This document shows positions 17,442 to 25,664 of a stretch of 64,000 nucleotides of DNA, piece after piece (position 1 is the stretch's first letter; each line of letters opens with the position of its first letter). A program made the translations under genes and the position numbers. The stretch comes from Rheinheimera mangrovi (GTDB lineage Bacteria > Pseudomonadota > Gammaproteobacteria > Enterobacterales > Alteromonadaceae), in contig NZ_CP034683.1 of assembly GCF_003990335.1 (NCBI RefSeq), positions 3,765,501 through 3,829,500 on the forward strand, written 5' to 3'. Below the pieces are notes generated by a model that saw only the letters and a list, made by a program, of their open reading frames with translations, searched no databases and was not told the DNA's origin.

Positions 17442-17852
17442 ATGAACATCAACACCACCAACCTGCCATTAGCAGTAAGCGATAAACTGACAGACCTCAT
17501 CAAAGAGGCGTTGAAGGGCAAAGACCTCACCAATAAAACCAGCGTTACCCTTAATTTCAGGGACCCAGACTACAGTGCAGAAAAGGGTGGCTACCATCCG
17601 GTTGAGATCATGCTAAAGCGCAAAGGCGATGAATGGCACATGCTGTACATCACCGACTTTTGTTATGCGGATATCGGTCCCTATGCTGAACTGGTCAAAG
17701 ACTTGGATTTTGATTTTGGGGCGGGCGTGTTTCAGACCCTGTACGGGTATTACCGGATAGAAGAGGCATTAGACATCTATCCGGTGTGGGAGCAGAATTT
17801 TTGTTGTTACCGAAGCGAGTTTGACGTTTACACTTGTCAGGTGTCTGCTTAG
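17442..17852 (+). CDS. DUF2787 family protein
   Basis: A 136-residue protein with the DUF2787 pattern 'FRDPDYSAEKGGYHPVEIML', then 'ITDFCYADIGPYAEL', and 'DFDFGAGVFQTLYGYY'. The start is the ATG at 17442 behind an AGGAG ribosome site, not an upstream in-frame codon. Function is unknown; I associate the family with mobile or accessory regions. It appears intact although the genes on both sides are broken. Confidence 0.75.
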   Translation: MNINTTNLPLAVSDKLTDLIKEALKGKDLTNKTSVTLNFRDPDYSAEKGGYHPVEIMLKRKGDEWHMLYITDFCYADIGPYAELVKDLDFDFGAGVFQTLYGYYRIEEALDIYPVWEQNFCCYRSEFDVYTCQVSA

Positions 17853-17903
17853 CAGATACCTTAATGCCGAACTTAAATATGTGAATTTTATTGGATTTTA
17901 AAA

Positions 17904-18024
17904 ATGATGGAATCGTTTGAAGAGGAATACAAAGGCTTCACCATTTACATCGAGCCTTGCATTTACAACTGAAGCGGCATTGGAAGAAGCAAAACAGGCT
18001 ATCGATAACTTGCCAACAGAATAA
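17904..18024 (+). pseudogene. Small accessory gene with internal deletion and frameshift
   Basis: The ATG at 17904 or 17907 starts 'MESFEEEYKGFTIYIEP', which ends 15 codons later. In another frame the sequence continues 'AFTTEAALEEAKQAIDNLPT' to a TAA at 18024. Together they look like the two ends of one small protein of about 60-65 residues whose middle was lost. I do not recognise a named family. Confidence 0.4.
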
Positions 18025-18045
18025 AATCGCTCAGTACCGAGTGGG

Positions 18046-19014
18046 CTAAGAGCCCATCATTTTCTGCAAGGCCGGTTCAGTTATCCCTCCTCTATGAACA
18101 TCGTCATGGCAGATGTTACAAAGAGTGATTAGGTTATCCGCAGTATTTTCGCCACCTTCGACATGATGTTTTAGATGATGTAGCTCCAACATGCTTCTCT
18201 TATCCGATGGGTGACGTTTAGATATAGTCCAACCGCAAGATTTACAGGCAAAATGATCCCTCTCCAACACTGCAATCCTAACTGGATCGGGTATCCGGCG
18301 GTCATGAATCTCTGCCTGAACCTCAGTTGCAAGAATGTATACGCCGACTGGGAGCTCCGACGCTCCAGAAGCCTTAGTTAAAATCTGCCATCCTTCTTCA
18401 GTACGCAACTCTCTAACCCTTCTAGCCCACTCTGATTTATCAGAGGCTAAGTACTGAAGCTCCTCTCCCGTAACGTGCTTACCGACGTTTGCTTTGAAGT
18501 ACGTAAGCAATTTGTCTTTAACCGATATCTTTTGCTTTCTAATCTGATTCGCAGTGTTCCAGCGAAAGGCTGCATCACGGTCCTGCTCATCTTCCAACAA
18601 AAAGTAGGTATCAGGCTTTATCTTGGAAACATCCAGATCCCAAAACTGATCATCATCGGCAATTATACTTTTAAGAGACTTCCCACTGATGATAGGCCAA
18701 CCAGCCTCGACACGAAGCTCACGAATTCGGCGTGGATATTCACTAATACCAGCAACGATAGCAAGCTCGGTACCTGCAATCAACGTTTGAGGATAACGGC
18801 GGATGTAAGCCAAAATGCGATCTCTTGCCGAGTTAGCATCCTCATCTTTGACAAGAGAACTACCCAAGTCTCGAAATTTTTCGCTGGCTGGAATCAATGC
18901 CAAAACTTGTTGGCGTAGAGACCCCCCTTCAAGAACACTCTGAAAATTGGTGAGCAGTTGGACAACTTCTGATCTAAGTTTTTCTGCATCCATTCGTTTA
19001 GAACGTCTAGCCAT
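18046..19014 (-). CDS. HNH restriction endonuclease with two winged-helix-like repeats
   Basis: A 322-residue protein. Two similar segments at about 62-110 ('RDRILAYIRRYP', 'RRIRELRVEAGWPI') and 166-213 ('KDKLLTYFKANVG', 'RRVRELRTEEGWQI') look like tandem winged-helix DNA-binding modules. The C-terminus is an HNH nuclease: Cys257-x2-Cys260, 'LELHHLKHHVEGGENTADNL' (catalytic His279/280, Asn294), and Cys299-x2-Cys302 with His303/307. The start codon overlaps the methyltransferase stop by one base (TAATG). Together they form a type II restriction-modification pair; the recognition sequence cannot be read from the sequence. Confidence 0.85.
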   Translation of the reverse strand: MARRSKRMDAEKLRSEVVQLLTNFQSVLEGGSLRQQVLALIPASEKFRDLGSSLVKDEDANSARDRILAYIRRYPQTLIAGTELAIVAGISEYPRRIRELRVEAGWPIISGKSLKSIIADDDQFWDLDVSKIKPDTYFLLEDEQDRDAAFRWNTANQIRKQKISVKDKLLTYFKANVGKHVTGEELQYLASDKSEWARRVRELRTEEGWQILTKASGASELPVGVYILATEVQAEIHDRRIPDPVRIAVLERDHFACKSCGWTISKRHPSDKRSMLELHHLKHHVEGGENTADNLITLCNICHDDVHRGGITEPALQKMMGS

Positions 19015-20123
19015 TAAGCTGCCTTTGCTTTTCTCACCCTATTCAAGAGTAATTCAGAAACATAATCGGCTAACTTAGCCGCAAATACTGGAGGAACAGC
19101 ATTACCAATTTGGCGTGCAATTTCAATCTTTGTCCCTGTAAAAATAAAATCATCAGGGAAAGACATCAATCTTGCAGCTTCACGATGGGTAATTGGGCGA
19201 TGTTGATCAGGGTGTAAATAGCGCCCTTTTTCTGGTTTGAAAAATTCTGTTCTTATTGTAACTGAAGGCCGATCCCACCATAACCGACCGAATAGATCAG
19301 TACCGCCAGACGTTTTCTTAATCCAACAATTTGGCGTCAGATCGAGCCTATTTCTCTGCAAATCGAAACGATTCCCACCGACAGGAACCGCTTTATAGCG
19401 TTCAAGACTTACATCAGTTGGGGTCCGACCAAAATGAAGATTCAAAGGTGGATTTTGATCATGCCTGATGTCTGTTCCATGTGGTTTTTTTGGCAAATCA
19501 GCGATTGCATCTTTAACTGTACGCCAAGCAGGCAAGCTTGATTCAGTAGAAGGAGAGGCAAATAAAGGTTTTGGAGGAAATGATGGCAAAGCTGCGCCCA
19601 CAAAATCACTTCGCTTGATCCCTATAGCAATGGCTCTTTTTCTGGTTTGTGGCACACCGTAGTCTGCAGTATTCAATACCGCAGGTGTAATAATGTCAAA
19701 ACCTAGCTCATCCGCACGTTTTTCAATATCTACAAACTCGGGACTTTTGAGCAACCCAGGCACATTCTCCATAACAAAAATTGAAGCACCTGATTGTTCG
19801 ACAATATCCATGTAGGGCTCCCACAGGGCTCGTCGATGATCTCCGTCTCGATTTTTATTAAGTAAGCTAAATCCTTGGCATGGAGGACCACCGATAATTA
19901 CATCAGCTTGAGGTACTTTTGACTCAGCTAACCAATCCTCGATGCTTGCATTAACACAGTGATTGGTTGAACTAAAATTGGCGTTGTATGTATTAACTGC
20001 TGCCTTGTCATTATCGATGGCAAATACACTCTCAAAATGCCCTGAAAACTGTTGCCCGACAAATCCCAGAGTCATGCCACCGGCACCACAGAACAAGTCG
20101 AGTAATCTGTATTTTGTAGTCAT
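19014..20123 (-). CDS. DNA (cytosine-5-)-methyltransferase of a type II R-M system
   Basis: A 369-residue m5C methyltransferase. Motif I is 'DLFCGAGGMTLGF' (residues 9-21), motif IV 'GGPPCQGFS' with nucleophile Cys82, motif VI 'ENVPG' (119-123), motif VIII 'QTRKR' (159-163), motifs IX-X 'THREAARLMSFPDDF' and 'QIGNAVPP'. It would methylate a cytosine in the site cut by the HNH enzyme encoded directly downstream. It is the first gene of the two-gene unit, so protection is made before cutting. It lies about 185 bases from the 3' end of tRNA-Leu, a common place for acquired islands. Confidence 0.93.
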   Translation of the reverse strand: MTTKYRLLDLFCGAGGMTLGFVGQQFSGHFESVFAIDNDKAAVNTYNANFSSTNHCVNASIEDWLAESKVPQADVIIGGPPCQGFSLLNKNRDGDHRRALWEPYMDIVEQSGASIFVMENVPGLLKSPEFVDIEKRADELGFDIITPAVLNTADYGVPQTRKRAIAIGIKRSDFVGAALPSFPPKPLFASPSTESSLPAWRTVKDAIADLPKKPHGTDIRHDQNPPLNLHFGRTPTDVSLERYKAVPVGGNRFDLQRNRLDLTPNCWIKKTSGGTDLFGRLWWDRPSVTIRTEFFKPEKGRYLHPDQHRPITHREAARLMSFPDDFIFTGTKIEIARQIGNAVPPVFAAKLADYVSELLLNRVRKAKAA

Positions 20124-20308
20124 TTTTTGAGTCTCTAATTCAACGCTATACTTGGCAAAACCAAACTAATGTAACTCTTGGATTTACGATTATTCAAGAA
20201 TTAAAATAGCAGAGTACTGTATATAAATACAGGAATTAATTAGGGAATTCAAAATACTGTTAGTAACTGATTGTATGAAAGAGAAATTTTTATTTGAGCA
20301 GCAGTGAT

Positions 20309-20395
20309 TGGTGCCTAGGGTCGGACTCGAACCGACACGTTATTTCTAACGGCGGATTTTGAATCCGCTGCGTCTACCGATTTCGCCACCTAGGC
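20309..20395 (-). tRNA. tRNA-Leu (anticodon CAA)
   Basis: Read on the minus strand, the acceptor stem GCCTAGG pairs with CCTAGGC, followed by A and an encoded CCA. The D-arm is followed by the anticodon stem GCGGA/TCCGC with loop TTCAAAA, giving anticodon CAA (codon UUG). The long variable arm (CGTTAGAAATAACG) is typical of a class II leucine tRNA. The T-arm GTCGG-TTCGAGT-CCGAC is intact. The 3' end faces the accessory stretch with the R-M genes. Confidence 0.95.
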
Positions 20396-20449
20396 ATAGG
20401 GGACATGCTCTAAAACTTTGCAAATCTTTGCATCAGATTCGCATTTTTA

Positions 20450-20490
20450 ATAACTCATGAACTGTAGACGTTTCAATGAGTTATGTCTAC
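20450..20490. repeat. Two interleaved inverted repeats between tRNA-Leu and its half copy
   Basis: ATAACTCAT (20450-20458) is the reverse complement of ATGAGTTAT (20476-20484), and GTAGAC (20464-20469) that of GTCTAC (20485-20490). The arms interlock rather than nest. Function unknown. Confidence 0.6.
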
Positions 20491-20510
20491 CACTTTCTCA
20501 GACGCTTTGC

Positions 20511-20552
20511 ATTTTGAATCCGCTGCGTCTACCGATTTCGCCACCCAGGCAT
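20511..20552 (-). pseudogene. 5'-half copy of tRNA-Leu
   Basis: Bases 20511-20545 are identical to 20356-20390 of the complete tRNA-Leu, and the match continues to 20552 with one mismatch. It comprises acceptor 5' strand, D-arm and anticodon stem up to just past the anticodon loop; the 3' half is absent. It is a direct repeat in the same orientation, 155 bases upstream of the functional gene. It could be an old attachment-site duplication or the stump of a tandem tRNA. Confidence 0.8.
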
Positions 20553-20723
20553 TGAGGGGTCGTACAGAAGTAAACGCTTGCATTATACAAAGCGAATGGC
20601 GTGGCGCAAGCAAAAGTTTCAGCTGGCTGTCTGGTTGCGCATTTTTGCAGCAGTTTCGAAAAAACAAAGCTGCGTGATACACTTAGCGCCAATTACAGAA
20701 TCAATAAAAGTCAGGACACACTG

Positions 20724-21221
20724 ATGTATCACGAATCTCCGAAGGCGGGTTTGTTCCGCCGTTTAGCGGCTATTGTTTATGACGTGCTGATTTTAGCAGC
20801 GCTCTGGATGCTGGCTATGGGTCTGGCGCTGTTGCTGGTGACTATTCTGGATAAGCTGGGTTTAGTTTCACTGGCGGCTTATCAGGATCAGGCTGATTTT
20901 ATTCAAAAACATGCGATTTGGTTTCAGCTGTATTCGCTGTTAGTGTTTTTGTGGTTTTACCTCTACTTCTGGGTCAAAGCCGGACAAACCCTTGGCATGC
21001 GCGCCTGGCGTATTTTGTTGATCCAACCCGATGGCTCTCCCATCACGCTAAAACAAGCAGCGCTGCGTTTACCGGTGTCTTTGTTGGGCCTGGGTAACTT
21101 CTGGTTGTGGATCCGCTGGGGCAAAGGCTTAGCGCTGCAGGATCAGGTCACAGACACCATAGTGGTAAAGCTGACCAAAGATGAAAGCAAAGCGTTGAAT
21201 TTACATCATAAAGCGGGCTAA
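20724..21221 (+). CDS. RDD-family membrane protein
   Basis: A 165-residue integral membrane protein beginning 'MYHESPKAGLFRRLAAIVYD', which carries the first RDD motif (Arg-Arg-...-Asp). It has three to four membrane helices and 'KAGQTLGMRAWRI', the second conserved motif. RDD proteins are mostly of unknown function. I chose the ATG at 20724 with an AGGA ribosome site; the frame is open further upstream only by chance through the tRNA remnant. In many gammaproteobacteria an RDD gene lies next to lptFG, as here. Confidence 0.85.
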   Translation: MYHESPKAGLFRRLAAIVYDVLILAALWMLAMGLALLLVTILDKLGLVSLAAYQDQADFIQKHAIWFQLYSLLVFLWFYLYFWVKAGQTLGMRAWRILLIQPDGSPITLKQAALRLPVSLLGLGNFWLWIRWGKGLALQDQVTDTIVVKLTKDESKALNLHHKAG

Positions 21222-21240
21222 AGCAGCACCGCACAATCAG

Positions 21241-21277
21241 ATATAAAAAGGCAGAATTCAGTTCTGCCTTTTTATAT
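21241..21277. terminator. Bidirectional terminator between RDD gene and lptG
   Basis: A 16-bp palindrome ending in A-run/T-run on both sides (AAAAAGGCAGAA, loop TTCAG, TTCTGCCTTTTT). It serves the convergent RDD and lptG genes. Confidence 0.85.
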
Positions 21278-21295
21278 CCAGAGCAACAAGCTTCG

Positions 21296-22360
21296 CTATT
21301 TCTTCTGCAATAAATACATCGCCAGCCCTATAAACAAGGCCGAAGGTAAAACTGCACCAAACACAGGCGGTAGCTGGTAGACCAAAGCCACAGGACCAAA
21401 CACCTGGTCGCTCATATAAAACGCGAAGCCAGTCAGAATACCCATCAGAATACGGGCCGCCATAGTGACGCTGCGCAGTGGTCCGAAAATAAAGGACAAT
21501 GCCACCAGCAACATAGCAATAATGGTTAAAGGCTGCGTCGCCTTGCGCCAGAATGCCAACTCGAATTTACTGCTGTCTTGCTGGTTACTCTCCAGATAAT
21601 CAATGTAGTCGGTTAAACCTTTGAGGGATAACAACTCGGGCTTCACCGACACCACACCCAATTTGTCTGGTGTTAAGGTAGAGCGCCAACGTTGTTCCTG
21701 CCACTGATGTTTTTCCACTCTGTCATCGCGAAAATGCAAGCGGCTGACGTCGCTTAAACGCCAGGAATTGCTGACAAAAACTGCGGTTTTAGCACTGACA
21801 ATAGCCTGAAGTTTTAAGTCTGTATCAAACTCATAAATGGTTAAATCGGTTAAATTACCGAAGTCATCGACCTGTTTAATATTAATAAAGTGATCGCCGT
21901 CTTTGGCCCATACACCTTGGCGTGCTGAAATTAAATCACCGCCTGATATGGCTTTAGTGCGCAGTTCACGGGCGGTTTTTTCAGCGACAGGCGCACCAAA
22001 TTCGGCCACCAGCATCACGATCAGCATCATCAGCAAAGAGGTTTTCATCACCGAGTTGATGATATTGAGCCGCGATAAACCCGCCGCTTGCATCACCACC
22101 AATTCACTGTTGCTCGCCAGCATGCCCAAGCCTACTAAACCGCCTATTAACGCCGCCATAGGGAAAAACAAAATTAAGTCGCCGGGCACACTGAACAAGG
22201 TAAATAAACCAGCCGACAGCAAGTCGTAATCGCCCCGCCCTGTTAAACGCAGTTGGTCGATAAACCTGAACATGCCAGATAAAATCATCAGCACAGTCAC
22301 TGTCATCAGCACTGTGGTTAATATGGTGCGGCCTATATACAGGTCGAGGATCTTAAACAT
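21296..22360 (-). CDS. lptG: LPS export ABC transporter permease LptG
   Basis: A 354-residue inner-membrane permease of the LptB2FG exporter, which extracts lipopolysaccharide from the inner membrane and passes it to LptC. It has six membrane helices, three at each end ('LTTVLMTVTVLMILSGMF' region first), and a central periplasmic beta-jellyroll. The start 'MFKILDLYIGRTIL' is typical of LptG. It overlaps the end of lptF by 8 bases, so the two are coupled. Gene order lptF-lptG divergent from pepA matches E. coli. Confidence 0.95.
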   Translation of the reverse strand: MFKILDLYIGRTILTTVLMTVTVLMILSGMFRFIDQLRLTGRGDYDLLSAGLFTLFSVPGDLILFFPMAALIGGLVGLGMLASNSELVVMQAAGLSRLNIINSVMKTSLLMMLIVMLVAEFGAPVAEKTARELRTKAISGGDLISARQGVWAKDGDHFINIKQVDDFGNLTDLTIYEFDTDLKLQAIVSAKTAVFVSNSWRLSDVSRLHFRDDRVEKHQWQEQRWRSTLTPDKLGVVSVKPELLSLKGLTDYIDYLESNQQDSSKFELAFWRKATQPLTIIAMLLVALSFIFGPLRSVTMAARILMGILTGFAFYMSDQVFGPVALVYQLPPVFGAVLPSALFIGLAMYLLQKK

Positions 22361-23462
22361 GAGATGCGCGCCCTGTGATTAATGCTTTGAACTTCTGGCC
22401 TAGGGTACGGTGTTTAACCAACATGATTATGCCAAAAATAAGACCCAGCGCGTGGATCCACCACATGCCCAGTTGTTGTGGAATAGTACCGTCTTCAATA
22501 GCCGAGCGACAGCCAATCAGCAGCATGTAATACAGCAGATACAACGCCAAAGCAGGTAATAAACGGCCAAACTTACCCTGACGCGGATTCACCTTGCTCA
22601 GCGGCACGGCAATGAGCATCAGAATAGGAATAGACAGGGGGATAGCGATACGCCAATGCCATTCAGCTGCAGCTTCTGGCCCTGTTTGTTTGCGTAGCTC
22701 AGTCGTTGGTAAACTGGATAACTTACGACGTTTTTGTTCTACCTGCTGCTCACGAATTTGGATTTGGTATTTACCGAATTCCACCACTTCATAAGCTGGA
22801 GAACTGGTTTCACCGGCATAACGACGACCGCTGTTGAGTTCCAGCATCTGGGCGCCGCTGGCGTCTTCTTTTACATTGCCTGATTCGGCATAAACAATAG
22901 AGGTTTGGCCGCCTGCTTCTGCCGGAGTTTGTGCCAGGAATACTCTTTCTAACTGGCCGCCGTCACGACTGATCTCATGCACAAAGACCACAGCTTTTTC
23001 ATTGGAGGTTTGCTGGAAACGCCCAGGAACTAAACTGGTGAGGCCAGAGTCGGCTTCGGCTTGCTCTAAAATCTGGTATTCACGTTCTATAGACCAGGGG
23101 CTTAAATACAAAGTAACAAAACCTGCGCCCAGCGCCACCACTAAAGACAAGAGCAATGTTAAGCGGGTGACATACCATTCGCTGATGCCGGTGGCGTGTA
23201 ACACAGTCATTTCGCTGTCGGCATAAATTCGGCCATAGGCTATTAATACGCCCAAAAAAGCACTTAAAGGAATAATAACTACGGCCAGTTGCGGCAGCTT
23301 TAATGACAAAATGGTCAGCACTAACTGACCCGGAATATCACCATCTGAAGCGTCAGCCAAAATTTTCACAAAGCGTTGGCTCATGATAATAGTGATCAGG
23401 ATCAGGAAGACCGCCAATTGGGATTTAAACACTTCACCAATCAGATAACGAAAAACAATCAA
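22353..23462 (-). CDS. lptF: LPS export ABC transporter permease LptF
   Basis: A 369-residue partner permease of LptG, with the N-terminal 'MIVFRYLIGEVFKSQLAVF' typical of LptF, three membrane helices, a periplasmic jellyroll (about residues 125-260) and three more helices. It is the first gene of the lptFG pair and divergent from pepA across about 200 bases that should contain both promoters. Essential for outer-membrane biogenesis in the family. Confidence 0.95.
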   Translation of the reverse strand: MIVFRYLIGEVFKSQLAVFLILITIIMSQRFVKILADASDGDIPGQLVLTILSLKLPQLAVVIIPLSAFLGVLIAYGRIYADSEMTVLHATGISEWYVTRLTLLLSLVVALGAGFVTLYLSPWSIEREYQILEQAEADSGLTSLVPGRFQQTSNEKAVVFVHEISRDGGQLERVFLAQTPAEAGGQTSIVYAESGNVKEDASGAQMLELNSGRRYAGETSSPAYEVVEFGKYQIQIREQQVEQKRRKLSSLPTTELRKQTGPEAAAEWHWRIAIPLSIPILMLIAVPLSKVNPRQGKFGRLLPALALYLLYYMLLIGCRSAIEDGTIPQQLGMWWIHALGLIFGIIMLVKHRTLGQKFKALITGRASHV

Positions 23463-23665
23463 AAATGCCCCCTAAAACCTGTCTTTTTGCTGGAACCCTG
23501 ACGATTTTTAAGTAAACTGGATATTTACAGCAATTATTATTGACTAAAGTGGCGATAAATCCGAGCTTTTTTATAAAGCAGGACAAAATATCATCACAAA
23601 GAAGCCCACTGTAACACCGAACTAACTTGGTATAGTGGCCGGAAGTCTTAGAATCAGGAGTGAGC

Positions 23666-25171
23666 ATGGAGTTCAGCGTAAAAAGCGGTAGTCCGGAAAA
23701 ACAACGAAGTGCATGTATCGTTGTCGGCGTTTATGAGCCGCGCCGCTTGTCAGCGGTTGCCGAACAGCTGGATAAAATCAGCGAAGGCTACATCAGCAAT
23801 TTATTACGTCGGGGCGATTTAGAAGGCAAACCCGGCCAAATGTTGTTATTGCACCATGTGCCTAACGTGTTGAGTGAACGTGTACTGTTGGTGGGCTGTG
23901 GTAAAGAGCGTGAGCTGGACGAACGTCAGTACCGCCAAATCATTGCCAAAACTATCAGCACCTTAAACGAAACCGGCTCAATGGAAGCTGTGTGTTTCTT
24001 ATCTGAGTTGCATGTCAAAGGCCGTGACACCTACTGGAAAGTACGTCATGCGGTGGAAACCACCCAAGATTGCTTATACGTATTCGACAAACTAAAAAGC
24101 CGCAAAGACGAAACCCGTCGCCCGCTGCGTAAAATTGTCTTTAACGTGCCTACCCGTCGCGATTTAACCATAGGCGAAAAAGCCGTTGAACATGGTTTAG
24201 CTGTGGCCGCTGGTATTAAGGTCTGTAAAGACGTGTCGAATATGCCGCCAAACATCTGTACTCCGGCTTACCTGGCCGATCAGGCCGTGGCGTTAGCACA
24301 ACACGACAAAGTGTCGGTCGAAGTGCTGGGTGTGCCTGAAATGACAGCTTTGGGTATGCATTCGTACCTTGCTGTTGGCCGTGGCTCAGAAAACGAAGCC
24401 AAAATGGCGGTGATTAAATACAACGGCGCCATGGATAACAGCGCGCCTGTGGTGTTAGTCGGCAAAGGTTTAACCTTTGATACAGGCGGTATTAGCATCA
24501 AGCCAAGCGATGCGATGGACGAAATGAAATACGACATGTGTGGCGCAGCTTCAGTGCTGGGAACTATGCATGCCGTGGTTAGCTTAGGTCTGCCCGTGAA
24601 TATGGTGGCAGTGCTGGCTGGCGCTGAAAATATGCCGGATGGCCGCGCTTATCGCCCTGGTGACATTTTAACTACTATGTCTGGCCAGACGGTTGAAGTA
24701 TTAAACACAGACGCCGAAGGCCGTTTAGTGCTGTGTGATGCCTTAACTTATGTTGAACGTTTTGACCCGGATGTGGTGATAGACGTAGCGACTTTAACAG
24801 GCGCTTGTGTCATTGCTTTAGGTAAACATGCTTCAGGTTTATTAAGTAACCATAACCCGCTGGCGCATGAAATTTTAAATGCCTCGGATCAAAGTGGTGA
24901 CAGAGCCTGGCGTTTGCCGTTGTGGGATGACTATCAGGATCAACTGGAAAGCCCGTTCGCGGACTTCAGTAACTTAGGTGGCCGTGCCGCCGGTACTATT
25001 ACCGCCGCTTGTTTCCTGTCGCGCTTCACCCGTAAATACAACTGGGCGCATTTGGATATTGCCGGCACTGCATGGCGCAGTGGTGGTAAAGACAAAGGTG
25101 CAACAGGCCGCCCTGTGGCTATGTTGACCCAGTTTTTAATTAACCGTGTCGGAACCGACATCGAGGGATAA
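23666..25171 (+). CDS. pepA: Leucyl aminopeptidase PepA
   Basis: A 501-residue M17 aminopeptidase, very close to enteric PepA from its start '[20 protein letters not shown]'. It removes N-terminal residues from peptides as a hexamer using two metal ions; in E. coli it also binds DNA. The metal and catalytic motifs are '[18 protein letters not shown]', 'YDMCGA' and 'NTDAEGRL'. I chose ATG 23666, 5 bases after AGGAG, over an upstream GTG in the same frame. It heads the conserved pepA-holC-valS run. Confidence 0.97.
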   Translation: MEFSVKSGSPEKQRSACIVVGVYEPRRLSAVAEQLDKISEGYISNLLRRGDLEGKPGQMLLLHHVPNVLSERVLLVGCGKERELDERQYRQIIAKTISTLNETGSMEAVCFLSELHVKGRDTYWKVRHAVETTQDCLYVFDKLKSRKDETRRPLRKIVFNVPTRRDLTIGEKAVEHGLAVAAGIKVCKDVSNMPPNICTPAYLADQAVALAQHDKVSVEVLGVPEMTALGMHSYLAVGRGSENEAKMAVIKYNGAMDNSAPVVLVGKGLTFDTGGISIKPSDAMDEMKYDMCGAASVLGTMHAVVSLGLPVNMVAVLAGAENMPDGRAYRPGDILTTMSGQTVEVLNTDAEGRLVLCDALTYVERFDPDVVIDVATLTGACVIALGKHASGLLSNHNPLAHEILNASDQSGDRAWRLPLWDDYQDQLESPFADFSNLGGRAAGTITAACFLSRFTRKYNWAHLDIAGTAWRSGGKDKGATGRPVAMLTQFLINRVGTDIEG

Positions 25172-25173
25172 CA

Positions 25174-25623
25174 GTGCCTCAAGTCAGTTTTTATCTGCTG
25201 CCGGAACAGGCAGCAGAAGCTGAATCACAGCTGGCGTCAGAGCCAGCTTTTTTTCATGTAGCAGCAAAACTTTGCGCCGATTTGTATCAGGCCGGACAGC
25301 GGGTTTTTGTGTTCTGCCAAAATCAGGCGGACGCCGAACTGCTGGATGAGGTATTATGGCGCTTTGATCCAGAGCGTTTTGTGCCACACAATCTGGCGGG
25401 CGAAGGCCCTGCACGAGGCGCTCCGGTAGAAATCAGCTGGCTGCCTCCAAGCAACGCGAGGCCGGTTTTAATTAACCTGTCGGCAACAGTGCCGCCTTTT
25501 AGTCAGCGTTTTCAACAAATTATCGAATTTGTTCCAGCCGAAGAACTGCTTAAGGTTCAGGCGCGGGAACGATTTAAATTTTATCGCCAGTCGGGGTTAA
25601 CCCCGCAAACAGTGCAGCTCTGA
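25174..25623 (+). CDS. holC: DNA polymerase III chi subunit HolC
   Basis: A 149-residue HolC protein. Chi links the clamp loader (through psi) to single-strand binding protein. Family features include 'VSFYLLP', 'AAKLCADLYQAGQRVFVFCQ', 'LDEVLWRFDPERFVPHNL' and 'PVEISW'. The start is a GTG two bases after the pepA stop, with GAGGG as ribosome site inside the pepA end, so it is cotranslated. Its position between pepA and valS is conserved in gammaproteobacteria. Confidence 0.93.
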   Translation: MPQVSFYLLPEQAAEAESQLASEPAFFHVAAKLCADLYQAGQRVFVFCQNQADAELLDEVLWRFDPERFVPHNLAGEGPARGAPVEISWLPPSNARPVLINLSATVPPFSQRFQQIIEFVPAEELLKVQARERFKFYRQSGLTPQTVQL

Positions 25624-25664
25624 TGGCCGGCCTGCGTTTTTAGTGAGAGTTTCAGGTAACGAAG

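Noticed and set aside
15430..18045. Left attachment site matching the tRNA-Leu 3' end
   Set aside because: I looked for the 3' terminal bases of the tRNA (as a direct repeat) in this stretch and found only short partial matches such as ATTGGTG; no integrase gene either.
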